A stretch of DNA of 64,000 nt from assembly GCF_001644605.1 (NCBI RefSeq), contig NZ_CP011388.1, positions 892,501-956,500 of the forward strand, given 5' to 3'. Shown here in pieces: positions 33,241 to 40,768 of the stretch. The first letter of the stretch is position 1; every line of letters starts with the position of its first letter. This stretch comes from Paenibacillus swuensis. Lineage in GTDB: Bacteria > Bacillota > Bacilli > Paenibacillales > DY6. Both the position numbers and the translations under genes were made by a program. The notes under the pieces were generated by a model that was not told the DNA's origin, did not search any database, and saw only the letters and a program-made list of their open reading frames with translations.

Positions 33241-34140
33241 TTAAATGCCCCCGCCCGGCTGAACCTCTTCCGTAATGTAAGGCTCCACATGAACATGCAC
33301 ATGCATCACATTATGTTTCTTCAGCATCTGCTGCTCGATCTCGTCACTGATTTCATGCCCCCGAATAAGCGACAGCTGCGGGTCCACCTGAATAATCACA
33401 TCCACCAACACATGGTTGCCATGCACCCGGCCGCGGATATCCTTGATGGCTTTAACGCCTTTGGTGTTCTTCACCGTGTTGCGTAGGTCATTCAGATGAT
33501 CCGTATCGAATCCGTCCGTCAGCGCGTGCGTCGTTTCCTTGAAGATCCCCCATGCCGTGTTGAGAATAATCAAACCCACTAAACAAGCAGCAAGCGGATC
33601 CAGCCACCAGAGCCCGAAGGACGAGCCCGCAATCCCGATCGCTGCGCCGATACTGACCAGGGCATCCGAGCGGTTATCTTGCGCGGCAGCCATCAGCGCT
33701 TTGTTGTTAATCTTCGTCGCAAGGCGCCGATTAAACCAATATACGCCGAACATCAGCACGGCCGAGATGAGCGCAACCCATACCCCGAACAACGCAGGCG
33801 TCTGTCTTTCATCTTTAAAAAAAGATTGAATCGCGGTAATCAACACTTGGAATCCGACCGTAGCCATGATGAACGAGGCCACCAGCGCCGCGATCGTCTC
33901 CGCCCGGAAATGTCCGTAAGGATGATCCCGGTCCGGCGGTTTTTGGGAAATTCGTAGACCAATTAACACCGCCACCGATGCCACAATGTCCGTCATATTG
34001 TTAAATCCGTCCGCGACCAGCGCTTCCGAATTGCCGATATAGCCGCTAATGACCTTGAATAATGACAAAATAATGTAGGCACCAATGGAGATCCATGCGC
34101 CTTGCTCGCCTTTTTTGATATCGCTGTACATATCACCCAA
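33241..34140 (-). CDS. Cation diffusion facilitator (CDF) metal efflux transporter
   Basis: A 299-residue CDF protein. Six membrane helices occupy residues 17-205, with the metal-site motifs DGFNNMTDIVAS (helix 2) and DNRSDALVS (helix 5), plus HPYGHFRAET between helices 2 and 3; the C-terminal cytoplasmic domain ends MHVHVHVEPY. The DGFNNxxD form is shared with Bacillus manganese exporters (MneP/MneS type), so manganese is the likeliest ion, though zinc or iron cannot be excluded. The start is TTG at 34140 or the ATG at 34131; neither has an ideal ribosome site. Single gene with its own terminator; marks return to ordinary chromosome. Confidence 0.88.
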   Translation of the reverse strand: MGDMYSDIKKGEQGAWISIGAYIILSLFKVISGYIGNSEALVADGFNNMTDIVASVAVLIGLRISQKPPDRDHPYGHFRAETIAALVASFIMATVGFQVLITAIQSFFKDERQTPALFGVWVALISAVLMFGVYWFNRRLATKINNKALMAAAQDNRSDALVSIGAAIGIAGSSFGLWWLDPLAACLVGLIILNTAWGIFKETTHALTDGFDTDHLNDLRNTVKNTKGVKAIKDIRGRVHGNHVLVDVIIQVDPQLSLIRGHEISDEIEQQMLKKHNVMHVHVHVEPYITEEVQPGGGI

Positions 34141-34362
34141 AACTTGCCCACCCCCTGCACGTAAACTTTGCTTACCTATGGTAACAAACCGAACTCATGT
34201 GGGTCTAGAGAAACAGTGTTTGCTGAGGTTACAAAAGTGGCTCCCGGGAAACACTATGTTCCGTGTCCAACTTTCGTTAGAGTTAAGCTTGCCCTTGAAA
34301 GAGGGCGGAAAAACCTATACAATGAGGGCATTAGTCACGCTAAGGTAAGGAAGGTGTTAACC

Positions 34363-34572
34363 ATGACCGAACAGAACAATACGGAAGAGCAACAAGCCGG
34401 CGAACCTAAGAAAATCTCCTTGCAAGAAGCCATCAAACGCAAGCTGGAGCAGAAGAAGCAACAGCAGAAAGACGGCAAAGGCGGATTCGAAGCCAACGCG
34501 GCCACCAAGAAGCTGACTTCCCAGAATAATAAGAAGCCGAACAATCAACGCCGCCGCACAGGCGGATCTTAG
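34363..34572 (+). CDS. Small charged hypothetical protein
   Basis: 69 residues from ATG 34363 (AAGGAAGG 8 bases before). Very polar, rich in Lys and Gln: ISLQEAIKRKLEQKKQQQKDGKGGFEANAATKKLTSQNNKKPNNQRRRTGG. No membrane or catalytic motif. The basic, disordered tail suggests nucleic-acid binding, but this is a guess. It has its own terminator and no clear partner. Confidence 0.7.
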   Translation: MTEQNNTEEQQAGEPKKISLQEAIKRKLEQKKQQQKDGKGGFEANAATKKLTSQNNKKPNNQRRRTGGS

Positions 34573-34585
34573 GTTCAAGCCAAAT

Positions 34586-34631
34586 AAAGGAAGGGATAAC
34601 TGTTATAGTTATCCCTTCCTTTTGTTTTTTT
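34586..34631. terminator. Bidirectional terminator between convergent genes
   Basis: AAAGGAAGGGATAACT and AGTTATCCCTTCCTTT pair perfectly with a 5-base loop, with TTTGTTTTTTT on the plus side and poly-A-rich sequence on the other. It ends both the 69-residue gene and the DUF1835 gene. Confidence 0.92.
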
Positions 34632-35520
34632 ATTCTTCAGGGACTTGATTTACTCTCAATCTTACACTATAGTTGCGCATCGCTTTGAGATCACCCTGAC
34701 TCTCCAGCTTGCCTGAGTAAATTAAACTCCTTAGCCTGTATTCATAGTATCCGTGATAAATATATTGTTGAGCGTAACCCATGGCTTCCCCTATGACTCT
34801 GACCGCCTTGATGAAATCCGTATACGGTCTGTTCTCATACAATCTTTCCATCATGTTTAACAGGTAGTCATCCACGTGACTTTCATCCACATGGCGAATC
34901 CTGTCGTCTTCCCAGATCCTCAACACGGAACGGCTTGTCGTAAGCTCCGCCCAACCTTGTTCCAGAACTCTTCTTTCGTCCTGTGTTATCTGAGGTAAAC
35001 GAGAAACCTCTTTTAGCGCATCGGCCAATTTATCCGGGACAATTTCACCGGATGTACGATAATCAATTCGATGGTGTGGGGTATTATAAATCTCCTCTAC
35101 AATATGAACAGCGTTAAGAACCTTCATTTCATTGTTTAAGTTCCTTAATAAATATGCCGCATGCCTTAGTGCCATCTGTTCAACGGCGTTGTTGGCAGAC
35201 CAGAGAATAATCACCGCATGTTCCGGAATTTGAGAGATGCAGTTTAATAGATCCTGAACCTTTACTTCCGCTTCCGCATGACCTTCCCGATCCCCATGAT
35301 TCTCAATGTGATTGAAGAACCATTCTCTTCGGAGAGTCCTTCCTTCATCGTCTTCCATTTTCCATAAGGGCCCCATCTCATATTGCTCAGGTAAGCAAAT
35401 GATTCGATCTTCCGTATTCCTGTTTAACTTCGTGAGCACAACATTTAAACCGCCTGCCAGAGACTCCCCGGATACAATATGTACTCTTTGGCAAAGTTCC
35501 CAGCTCAACATATATTCCAT
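34630..35520 (-). CDS. DUF1835/DUF3658-domain protein
   Basis: A 296-residue cytoplasmic protein. The N-terminal half matches DUF1835 (VHIVSGESLAGGL near residue 13, IICLPEQYEMGPLW near 40, HAVIILWSANNAVEQMALRHAAYLL near 103). The C-terminal half is DUF3658-like (DDRIRHVDESHVDDYLL, then RVIGEAMGYAQQYIYHGYYEYRLRSLI), which resembles a helix-turn-helix. The function of these paired domains is unknown. GGAGG lies 9 bases before the ATG. Divergent from the MerR operon. Confidence 0.8.
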   Translation of the reverse strand: MEYMLSWELCQRVHIVSGESLAGGLNVVLTKLNRNTEDRIICLPEQYEMGPLWKMEDDEGRTLRREWFFNHIENHGDREGHAEAEVKVQDLLNCISQIPEHAVIILWSANNAVEQMALRHAAYLLRNLNNEMKVLNAVHIVEEIYNTPHHRIDYRTSGEIVPDKLADALKEVSRLPQITQDERRVLEQGWAELTTSRSVLRIWEDDRIRHVDESHVDDYLLNMMERLYENRPYTDFIKAVRVIGEAMGYAQQYIYHGYYEYRLRSLIYSGKLESQGDLKAMRNYSVRLRVNQVPEE

Positions 35521-35542
35521 CTTATTCAGCCTCCAAAAAAAG

Positions 35543-35579
35543 AAACCTTGACCCTCACATTAACGTCAAGGTTTATAAT
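35543..35579 (+). promoter_or_regulatory. MerR-type promoter and operator
   Basis: A perfect 10-bp dyad, AAACCTTGAC (35543-35552) and GTCAAGGTTT (35565-35574), sits between -35 TTGACC (35548-35553) and -10 TATAAT (35574-35579) with an unusually long 20-base spacer. This is the standard architecture for MerR-family activation and lies just before the MerR gene. Confidence 0.88.
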
Positions 35580-35605
35580 GAATTTATAACTTCACTGCAG
35601 GGGAG

Positions 35606-35983
35606 TTGGATCTTATCAAAATCGGCGAGTTGTCACAAGTAACGGGCGTAAGTATTCGCATGCTTCGTTACTATGAGGAGCAGGGCTTGATCCGCTCGGA
35701 GCGGCAATCCAACGGCTACCGTGTATTCAACCCTACGGTACCCGAGCAGGTGCGAACGATAAAATTCTATATCGAGCTTGGACTGACTACGGAGCAGATT
35801 TCCGGTTTTCTGCATTGTGTGATGCGGAATAAGGAATCTTTTTGCCGGGAGATTATGCCGGTGTATACTCAAAAGTTACTTGAAATTAACGAGCAGATTG
35901 CCATGCTGACGCGCATTAAATCCAATCTAGAGGAACGCATGACCGCGATTCTTGAAGACGATCCGAATCCGAAGGAGAAATGA
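35606..35983 (+). CDS. MerR-family transcriptional regulator, possibly thiol-sensing
   Basis: A 125-residue regulator. The N-terminal MerR winged helix is clear (KIGELSQVTGVSIRMLRYYEEQGLIRSERQSNGYRVF), followed by the dimerisation coiled coil (residues 85-118). Two cysteines, Cys71 and Cys80, lie in the linker segment FLHCVMRNKESFCREI, where AdhR/NmlR-type members keep redox cysteines. Start is uncertain: TTG at 35606 touches its own GGGGAG site, and ATC at 35615 would give better spacing. It is directly behind a MerR-type promoter with operator dyad and overlaps the thioredoxin gene by 4 bases, so it probably controls a redox operon including itself. Confidence 0.88.
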   Translation: MDLIKIGELSQVTGVSIRMLRYYEEQGLIRSERQSNGYRVFNPTVPEQVRTIKFYIELGLTTEQISGFLHCVMRNKESFCREIMPVYTQKLLEINEQIAMLTRIKSNLEERMTAILEDDPNPKEK

Positions 35984-36303
35984 ATATGTCGATTGAGGCC
36001 TTGAATGACAGTAACTTTCCGACGGCGATAGCTGGCAAGGGCACTACTCTGGTGGATTTCACCGGAACTTGGTGTCCCCCGTGCAAAGTGCTCCTTCCGC
36101 TTCTGGAAGAATTACAACAAGAGATGAAGGATACCGTGAACATCTACAAAGCAGACGTCAAGGAAGCGGCGGAAACCGCCTCCGCGTACGGCATTATGTC
36201 CACGCCGACGGTGATTGTGTTCCGGGACGGCGTGCCTGTCGACAAGTTGGTGGGACTTCGGCCGAAGCAAGCTTATGTTAATGTGATTAACAAATCCTTG
36301 TAA
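35980..36303 (+). CDS. Thioredoxin
   Basis: A 107-residue thioredoxin with active site WCPPCK (Cys32 and Cys35 counting from ATG 35980) and the conserved cis-Pro in YGIMSTPTVIVFRDG. The CPPC form replaces the classical CGPC, which should change redox potential. A better-spaced start is ATG 35986 (GGAG 8 bases before), and the upstream ATG overlaps the MerR stop as ATGA. Translational coupling and the MerR-type promoter suggest induction by thiol or aldehyde stress. The 3' end overlaps the convergent oxidoreductase gene by 31 bases. Confidence 0.92.
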   Translation: MNMSIEALNDSNFPTAIAGKGTTLVDFTGTWCPPCKVLLPLLEELQQEMKDTVNIYKADVKEAAETASAYGIMSTPTVIVFRDGVPVDKLVGLRPKQAYVNVINKSL

Positions 36304-37265
36304 ATGGCGTCCATCACCCTGCTGGTGCGCATAGCGGTTTCTCCATTGCTTGGAGATTCCCCGTTCCCGTTCAGCGCCGCTGTAAGCAGCGTGATCAGAG
36401 GTTGCTGGATGTGCGCCGGCGGCGGGAAGATCTTTTCAAATGACTCTGTCTCCGTGAATACTTCCACAGGCCCGTCGTTTACGAAGGTGGAGAAGCGAAT
36501 GCGTCCTTTGCTACCGACAATTTCATTCATCTCAACATACTGGGCGGCGTTAAAACACCAGATGCCTGTACCATGAACGCCCGATTCGAACAGGAACTGG
36601 GCGGAAACGATATCATCGGCGGCGTACAATCCGGCTTGGTTGGATGCGGCGCCTTTGGCCGTCTGGACAGGTCCGAGGATGAAATCCATAATGTCCAGCG
36701 TATGCGAAGCCAGATCGACGAACTTGCCGCCGCCTGCTATCGCGGGGTTGACGCGCCACGCTTGGCTTTGACCCGTGCGCTCATCTGCGGAAGGGGGCTG
36801 ATAGTGGGTCATTTGCACAAAACGAACGTCTCCGATCAGCCCTTCCGCGATCCAGTCCCTGACCTGAATAAACTTCGGCAACGCTCTTCTGTAGAAGGCC
36901 ACGAACAGCGGAACTCCGGCCTCCCTGCAAGCCTGTATCATCGCCTCGCACTCCGCTGTATTCAGCGCCATCGGCTTCTCCACATACACCGGCTTACCGG
37001 CTTGGGCGCACAGCAGCGTGTACTCCTTGTGGTAAGCCGGCGGTGTGGCGATGTACACCGCGTCTACCTGCGGATCGTGAATCAGCGCTTCCGCATCGCT
37101 GTACCACTGCGGAACCCCGTGCCGCTTCGCATAGTCCTCCGCCAAGCTCGCGTCCCGTCTCATGACGGCTTGGAGCGCGGCGTTGGGGGCTTTTTGAAAT
37201 CCGGGGCCGCTCTTTACCTCTGTTACATCTCCGCATCCTATAATGCCCCATCGAATTGTTTTCAT
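36273..37265 (-). CDS. Gfo/Idh/MocA-family NAD(P)-dependent oxidoreductase
   Basis: A 330-residue sugar-alcohol or sugar dehydrogenase. The N-terminal Rossmann fold begins RWGIIGCGDVTEVKSGPG; the catalytic EKP motif is in VYVEKPMALNTAECEAM near residue 95. The C-terminal alpha/beta domain follows, with the substrate-site sequence near HTLDIMDFILGP (about 185). Typical length. Substrates in this family range from inositol to many sugars and cannot be told here. Its ATG overlaps the VanW stop by 4 bases (ATGA), so the two form one operon. Convergent with thioredoxin. Confidence 0.92.
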   Translation of the reverse strand: MKTIRWGIIGCGDVTEVKSGPGFQKAPNAALQAVMRRDASLAEDYAKRHGVPQWYSDAEALIHDPQVDAVYIATPPAYHKEYTLLCAQAGKPVYVEKPMALNTAECEAMIQACREAGVPLFVAFYRRALPKFIQVRDWIAEGLIGDVRFVQMTHYQPPSADERTGQSQAWRVNPAIAGGGKFVDLASHTLDIMDFILGPVQTAKGAASNQAGLYAADDIVSAQFLFESGVHGTGIWCFNAAQYVEMNEIVGSKGRIRFSTFVNDGPVEVFTETESFEKIFPPPAHIQQPLITLLTAALNGNGESPSNGETAMRTSRVMDAIYKDLLITLT

Positions 37266-38098
37266 GGCTTGGTTGCCTCCTCTTTCAGTAAAGGTTGATA
37301 CATCATCACCGCGTGATTTTCCGTTATGTACTGGTCGTCCACTTGCTCGCCTGCCAGGTTGAACATTTTGCGATAAAGCGTGTTATGCCGTGTGTACCCG
37401 CCCCAATGCTCGAGCTTGATGGAATGATCTTTTTCGTAAATTTCGTAGGTGTGCAGGGGCGGCTCCGCGGTGCTCCATTGGCCTCTAAGCTCATCGTTCA
37501 CGATGCTCAGGTTCAGCCGATAAGGCATGCCGGTATCATTGCGAATTTGCAGATCCAGATAATTATAAGCGCACGTGGCTCCACTGCCAAAAGGTTGCGT
37601 TCGACCCGCATCCGGAAACACATCATAGCTGTGTCTGTGACGTTCGGTTACGGTTAGCGGGGTGTGCAAGGTCATCCAGTAGATCATATTCGACAGCTGG
37701 CATAAACCGCCTCCAACCCCGGGCTTGAACGAGCCGTAAAACAGCACCATACCGTCGACGTAACCTTTGGCACGCGAAGGTCTGCCGATCATTTTCCAGT
37801 AGGAGAACGTTTCGCCCGGTTGAATATTAACCCCGTTAAGCTGTTGCAGGGCAAGCTTCAGATTGATCACTTTGTTATGCTGCAGCCACATGTCCACGTC
37901 CTTCAGCTTTCGCAGCGTGGGGGTTCGGTGTTCGTAAACGGTGTGCGGCAAAGGTTGCCTGGCTGCAAGTTTTTCTGGAGCGCGCACATAGGACTTACCG
38001 CCGAAATACCAGTGTAGCCATCTGCGGAATGTGAAATATATTTTGCCCAGCCGAATTCTCCAGATTGACCGTCGCACCGGCTTCAAAGTCGCTTGCAT
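37262..38098 (-). CDS. VanW-family protein
   Basis: A 278-residue protein with the VanW core: QQLNGVNIQPGETFSYWKMIGRPSRAKGYVDGM, then GGGLCQLSNMIYWMTLHTPLTVTERHRHSYDVFPDAG and PFGSGATCAYNYLDLQIRND. The family is named from a vancomycin-resistance cluster but has no proven enzymatic role and is common in Firmicutes away from resistance genes. A short basic N-terminus with WRIRLGKIYFTFRRW is present and no signal peptide is clear. GGAGG precedes the ATG. Operon with the downstream oxidoreductase. No other van genes are near, so resistance should not be inferred. Confidence 0.9.
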   Translation of the reverse strand: MQATLKPVRRSIWRIRLGKIYFTFRRWLHWYFGGKSYVRAPEKLAARQPLPHTVYEHRTPTLRKLKDVDMWLQHNKVINLKLALQQLNGVNIQPGETFSYWKMIGRPSRAKGYVDGMVLFYGSFKPGVGGGLCQLSNMIYWMTLHTPLTVTERHRHSYDVFPDAGRTQPFGSGATCAYNYLDLQIRNDTGMPYRLNLSIVNDELRGQWSTAEPPLHTYEIYEKDHSIKLEHWGGYTRHNTLYRKMFNLAGEQVDDQYITENHAVMMYQPLLKEEATKP

Positions 38099-38117
38099 GC
38101 GCGTTCCTCCGCAAGTA

Positions 38118-38270
38118 TTATTGTTTGTCTCTCAGCAAAGCTTCAATGTTCTTAAGGGTTTGCGTTTGTGCTTTTGCGTTGCTTAGAAGAACAACAAAGA
38201 AATAAATTAGCGCAGCAACAATCACGATTGGCAACAATTGCAGCAGAGCCAGTGTCCAATGAAAAGACAT
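38118..38270 (-). CDS. DUF4083-like small membrane protein
   Basis: A 50-residue product reading left from ATG 38270 to TAA at 38118. The N-terminal half is one membrane helix (TLALLQLLPIVIVAALIYFFVVLL) and the rest is a short helical tail, AQTQTLKNIEALLRDKQ. The pattern helix plus KNIE...L matches DUF4083, a family of about 55-residue proteins in Bacillales. GAGGG lies just before the start. It lies 20 bases upstream of the VanW start on the same strand, so may be in that operon. Confidence 0.7.
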   Translation of the reverse strand: MSFHWTLALLQLLPIVIVAALIYFFVVLLSNAKAQTQTLKNIEALLRDKQ

Positions 38271-38404
38271 AATCCCTCGATCTCTCCTCTCATAAATACC
38301 TCAATCCATTTTATACCAAAAATTATCATTTTAGAAAGTGGTTAAATAATAGCGAACATTATAAATAAATATTAAAACGATTACGATACTAATAGGCACG
38401 CTCC

Positions 38405-38440
38405 TAAAAAAATTAGACCGACCCATATTAATGGTCGGTC
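38405..38440 (-). terminator. Terminator of the siderophore permease operon
   Basis: GACCGACC and GGTCGGTC form a perfect 8-bp stem around CATATTAAT, followed on the minus strand by TAATTTTTTT. It lies 22 bases past the stop codon of the second permease. Confidence 0.9.
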
Positions 38441-38461
38441 GTTACTGAATTTAAACCTTTT

Positions 38462-39496
38462 CTAAGCCCGCGCGCGAGTCATCAAGAACAAGAAATACGG
38501 CGCGCCGATGACCGCGATCACCAGCCCCGTCGGGATTTCAGCCGACGGCAGGATGGAGCGGCCGATCGTGTCCGCTACAATAACGAGCAGACTTCCGGTG
38601 AGCGCTGAAGCCGGCAAGAGGATGCCATGCCGGGAGCCGACTAACCGGCGCGACAAATGCGGGGCGATCAGCCCTACGAAGGCGATGCTTCCGCTGACCG
38701 CCACGCAAGCCCCCGCCAAGCCGACGGAGCACGCGAGCAGAATCAACCGCTCCCGGTCCACCGCCGCTCCGAGGCTTCGGGCCATGGCGTCGCCCAGGTT
38801 GAGCACATTCAACGTCTGCGCTTTATAGAATGTCAGCGGCAACAACACCAGAATCCAAGGCAGCAAAGCCAAAACAAACTTCCAGTTCGATCCCCAGATA
38901 CTACCCGCCATCCAAACCTGGATGAACTGGTATTGCTCCGGGCTCACTCTGAGCGTCAGCACGATGGTCGCCGCCGATATCCCCGCGGCTACCGCAATTC
39001 CGCTGAGCACCAGCCGCATCGGGACAAGACCCTCCGTCCGACTATAAGCCAGCACATAGATGATTAAAGCCGTAATACCCGCGCCCAGCAACGCCATAAG
39101 CGGTAACATGAATATAGGTGCCGAAGCGCTCACAGGGAACATCGAGATAAACACAACAACCGCCAGCCCCGCACCGGCGTTGAAGCCGAGAATGCCGGGC
39201 TCCGCCAGCGGATTGCGGGAAATCCCTTGCAGAATACAACCGGATACGGCAAGGCCCGCGCCCACTAACAAAGCGATAACAATCCGCGGCAACCGGAAAC
39301 TGAACAGGATCAGCTCCTGCTGCTGGGTACCGAAGCCGAAGAACGTGCGCATCACCTCCATTGGAGTAAGACGCGTAAATCCCGTATTCATACTCACGAT
39401 CACCGCTGCCACAATCAAGACAGTTAAGATCGTCAGGATCAGGATGGAACGGGTGAGGTTTTTTTGATTTTTGGAGTCCAAAAGCGGATGTGTCAT
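38462..39496 (-). CDS. FecCD-type iron-siderophore ABC permease (second subunit)
   Basis: A 344-residue permease with the FecCD pattern: about ten membrane helices, SGCILQGISRNPLAEPGILGFNAGAGLAVVVFI near residue 90 (conserved QgxxRNPLAxPxxLG), and FVGLIAPHLSRRLVGSRHG near 280, the loop that docks with the ATPase. It overlaps the first permease gene by 4 bases, so the two products are made together and form the heterodimeric channel. ATPase and binding-lipoprotein genes are not adjacent; some Bacillus systems share these from elsewhere. A Fur box precedes the operon. Confidence 0.94.
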   Translation of the reverse strand: MTHPLLDSKNQKNLTRSILILTILTVLIVAAVIVSMNTGFTRLTPMEVMRTFFGFGTQQQELILFSFRLPRIVIALLVGAGLAVSGCILQGISRNPLAEPGILGFNAGAGLAVVVFISMFPVSASAPIFMLPLMALLGAGITALIIYVLAYSRTEGLVPMRLVLSGIAVAAGISAATIVLTLRVSPEQYQFIQVWMAGSIWGSNWKFVLALLPWILVLLPLTFYKAQTLNVLNLGDAMARSLGAAVDRERLILLACSVGLAGACVAVSGSIAFVGLIAPHLSRRLVGSRHGILLPASALTGSLLVIVADTIGRSILPSAEIPTGLVIAVIGAPYFLFLMTRARA

Positions 39497-40536
39497 TGGA
39501 GTCCTCTCCCCCCTCTGCGTGTAAGGTATAAGAAGAAGGGTACACCAATGAGGGCGATGAGCGCGCCAATGGGCGTCTCATACGGCGGATTAATCATCCT
39601 GGCGCCGATGTCGCTGATGACGATCAACAATGCGCCCAGCACGCCTGAGCATGGGATAATCCAACGGTAATCCGAGCCCACCAGCAGCCTCGCCACATGG
39701 GGAATGACAAGCCCGACAAACCCGATATTCCCGGCGACCGCAACCGAAGCACCCGCCAGAATCAGCACGATGAGCATGCCTAAGCATTTCACCAACATCG
39801 TGCGTTGACCAAGCCCGCGGGCCACGTCCTCCCCAAGGCTTAGCAGCGTCACAGAGGGCGACAGCATTAGCGCTCCGGCGAGGCCGACCGCGATAAAGGG
39901 CGCTACCGCGCTCACATGCATCCACTGAACGCCGGCCACCCCGCCGGCATACCAGAACGCCAGATCTTGTCCGATCCGGTACAAGATCGCAATCCCTTCG
40001 CTCAGCGCGATTAACAAAGCGCCGACCGCTGCTCCGGCCATCGTCAGCCGGAACGGCGTCAGCCCGCCCTTGTTCAGCGAGCCGATGCCGAACACGAGGC
40101 CCGCGCCCAGAGCTGCGCCGAGAAAAGCGAACAGCATCAGCTGCAGGAACGACATGCCTGGCGCGAAAGCGAAGCAGATCGCCAGAAGCAAGCCGGCTCC
40201 GGCATTCAAGCCGAGAAGCCCCGAGTCGCCGAGCGGGTTCCGCGTCATGCCCTGGATGATGGCTCCGGCTACAGCCAGCCCCGCGCCGACCAGCGCGGCG
40301 ATGACCGCGCGCGGCATGCGCAGCTCGCGGATAATCTGATGCTGCGTCAGGTCCGGATTCGCATGCACAATCGCATCCCACACCGTAGATAGTTGAATAT
40401 CCGCCGCGCCTACGGCGATCGAAGTCATCATGCTGAGCACCAAAGCAACCAAACCGCCGACCAAGATCAACATAGCCGCTAAGGGACGCGCCTTCACGGT
40501 AAGCTCGCCCGTTGTTGTAGATTCCTTGCCTTGCAT
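39493..40536 (-). CDS. FecCD-type iron-siderophore ABC permease (first subunit)
   Basis: A 347-residue FecCD permease with the same features as its partner: about ten helices, AGAIIQGMTRNPLGDSGLLGLNAGAGLLLAICF near residue 95, and FVGLVIPHVARLLVGSDYR near 285. It imports Fe3+-siderophore with the downstream subunit. RBS AAGGTGG before ATG. A 15-base Fur box lies 86-100 bases upstream of the ATG, so expression should rise when iron is scarce. The substrate siderophore cannot be told from the permeases. Confidence 0.94.
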   Translation of the reverse strand: MQGKESTTTGELTVKARPLAAMLILVGGLVALVLSMMTSIAVGAADIQLSTVWDAIVHANPDLTQHQIIRELRMPRAVIAALVGAGLAVAGAIIQGMTRNPLGDSGLLGLNAGAGLLLAICFAFAPGMSFLQLMLFAFLGAALGAGLVFGIGSLNKGGLTPFRLTMAGAAVGALLIALSEGIAILYRIGQDLAFWYAGGVAGVQWMHVSAVAPFIAVGLAGALMLSPSVTLLSLGEDVARGLGQRTMLVKCLGMLIVLILAGASVAVAGNIGFVGLVIPHVARLLVGSDYRWIIPCSGVLGALLIVISDIGARMINPPYETPIGALIALIGVPFFLYLTRRGGRGLQ

Positions 40537-40621
40537 TGTAGTAAACCACCTTTATATGTTGAGCTAAACAAGTAGTGTGCTCATTCGGTTATTATTCCAT
40601 GTTTGTGTCTGATCCGCTCAT

Positions 40622-40636
40622 TGAGAATCATTTTCA
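40622..40636. promoter_or_regulatory. Fur box (7-1-7)
   Basis: TGAGAATCATTTTCA matches the Bacillus Fur box TGATAATNATTATCA at all but two positions (one in each half, symmetrical). It is upstream of the siderophore permease operon, where iron repression is expected. Confidence 0.85.
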
Positions 40637-40687
40637 TTTCATTATAAAGGCATTGAGGCGACTCGTCCAGTTTAAGCGCATAAAAGT

Positions 40688-40714
40688 GGCCTCTGCCGCA
40701 TAGCGGCGGAGGCC
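40688..40714 (-). terminator. Strong hairpin after the symporter gene
   Basis: GGCCTC-GCCGC and GCGGC-GAGGCC pair around ATA, giving a very stable stem followed on the minus strand by ACTTTTATG. It probably ends the symporter operon. Confidence 0.8.
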
Positions 40715-40768
40715 TATATAGGATAGGAGGAGAAACCAAAGTTAGGATCGGGCAAGCGCACGTTCCGC

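Noticed and set aside
37262-38098. Vancomycin-resistance gene cluster
   Set aside because: VanW alone occurs widely; no vanA/B ligase, vanH, vanX or sensor pair is present.
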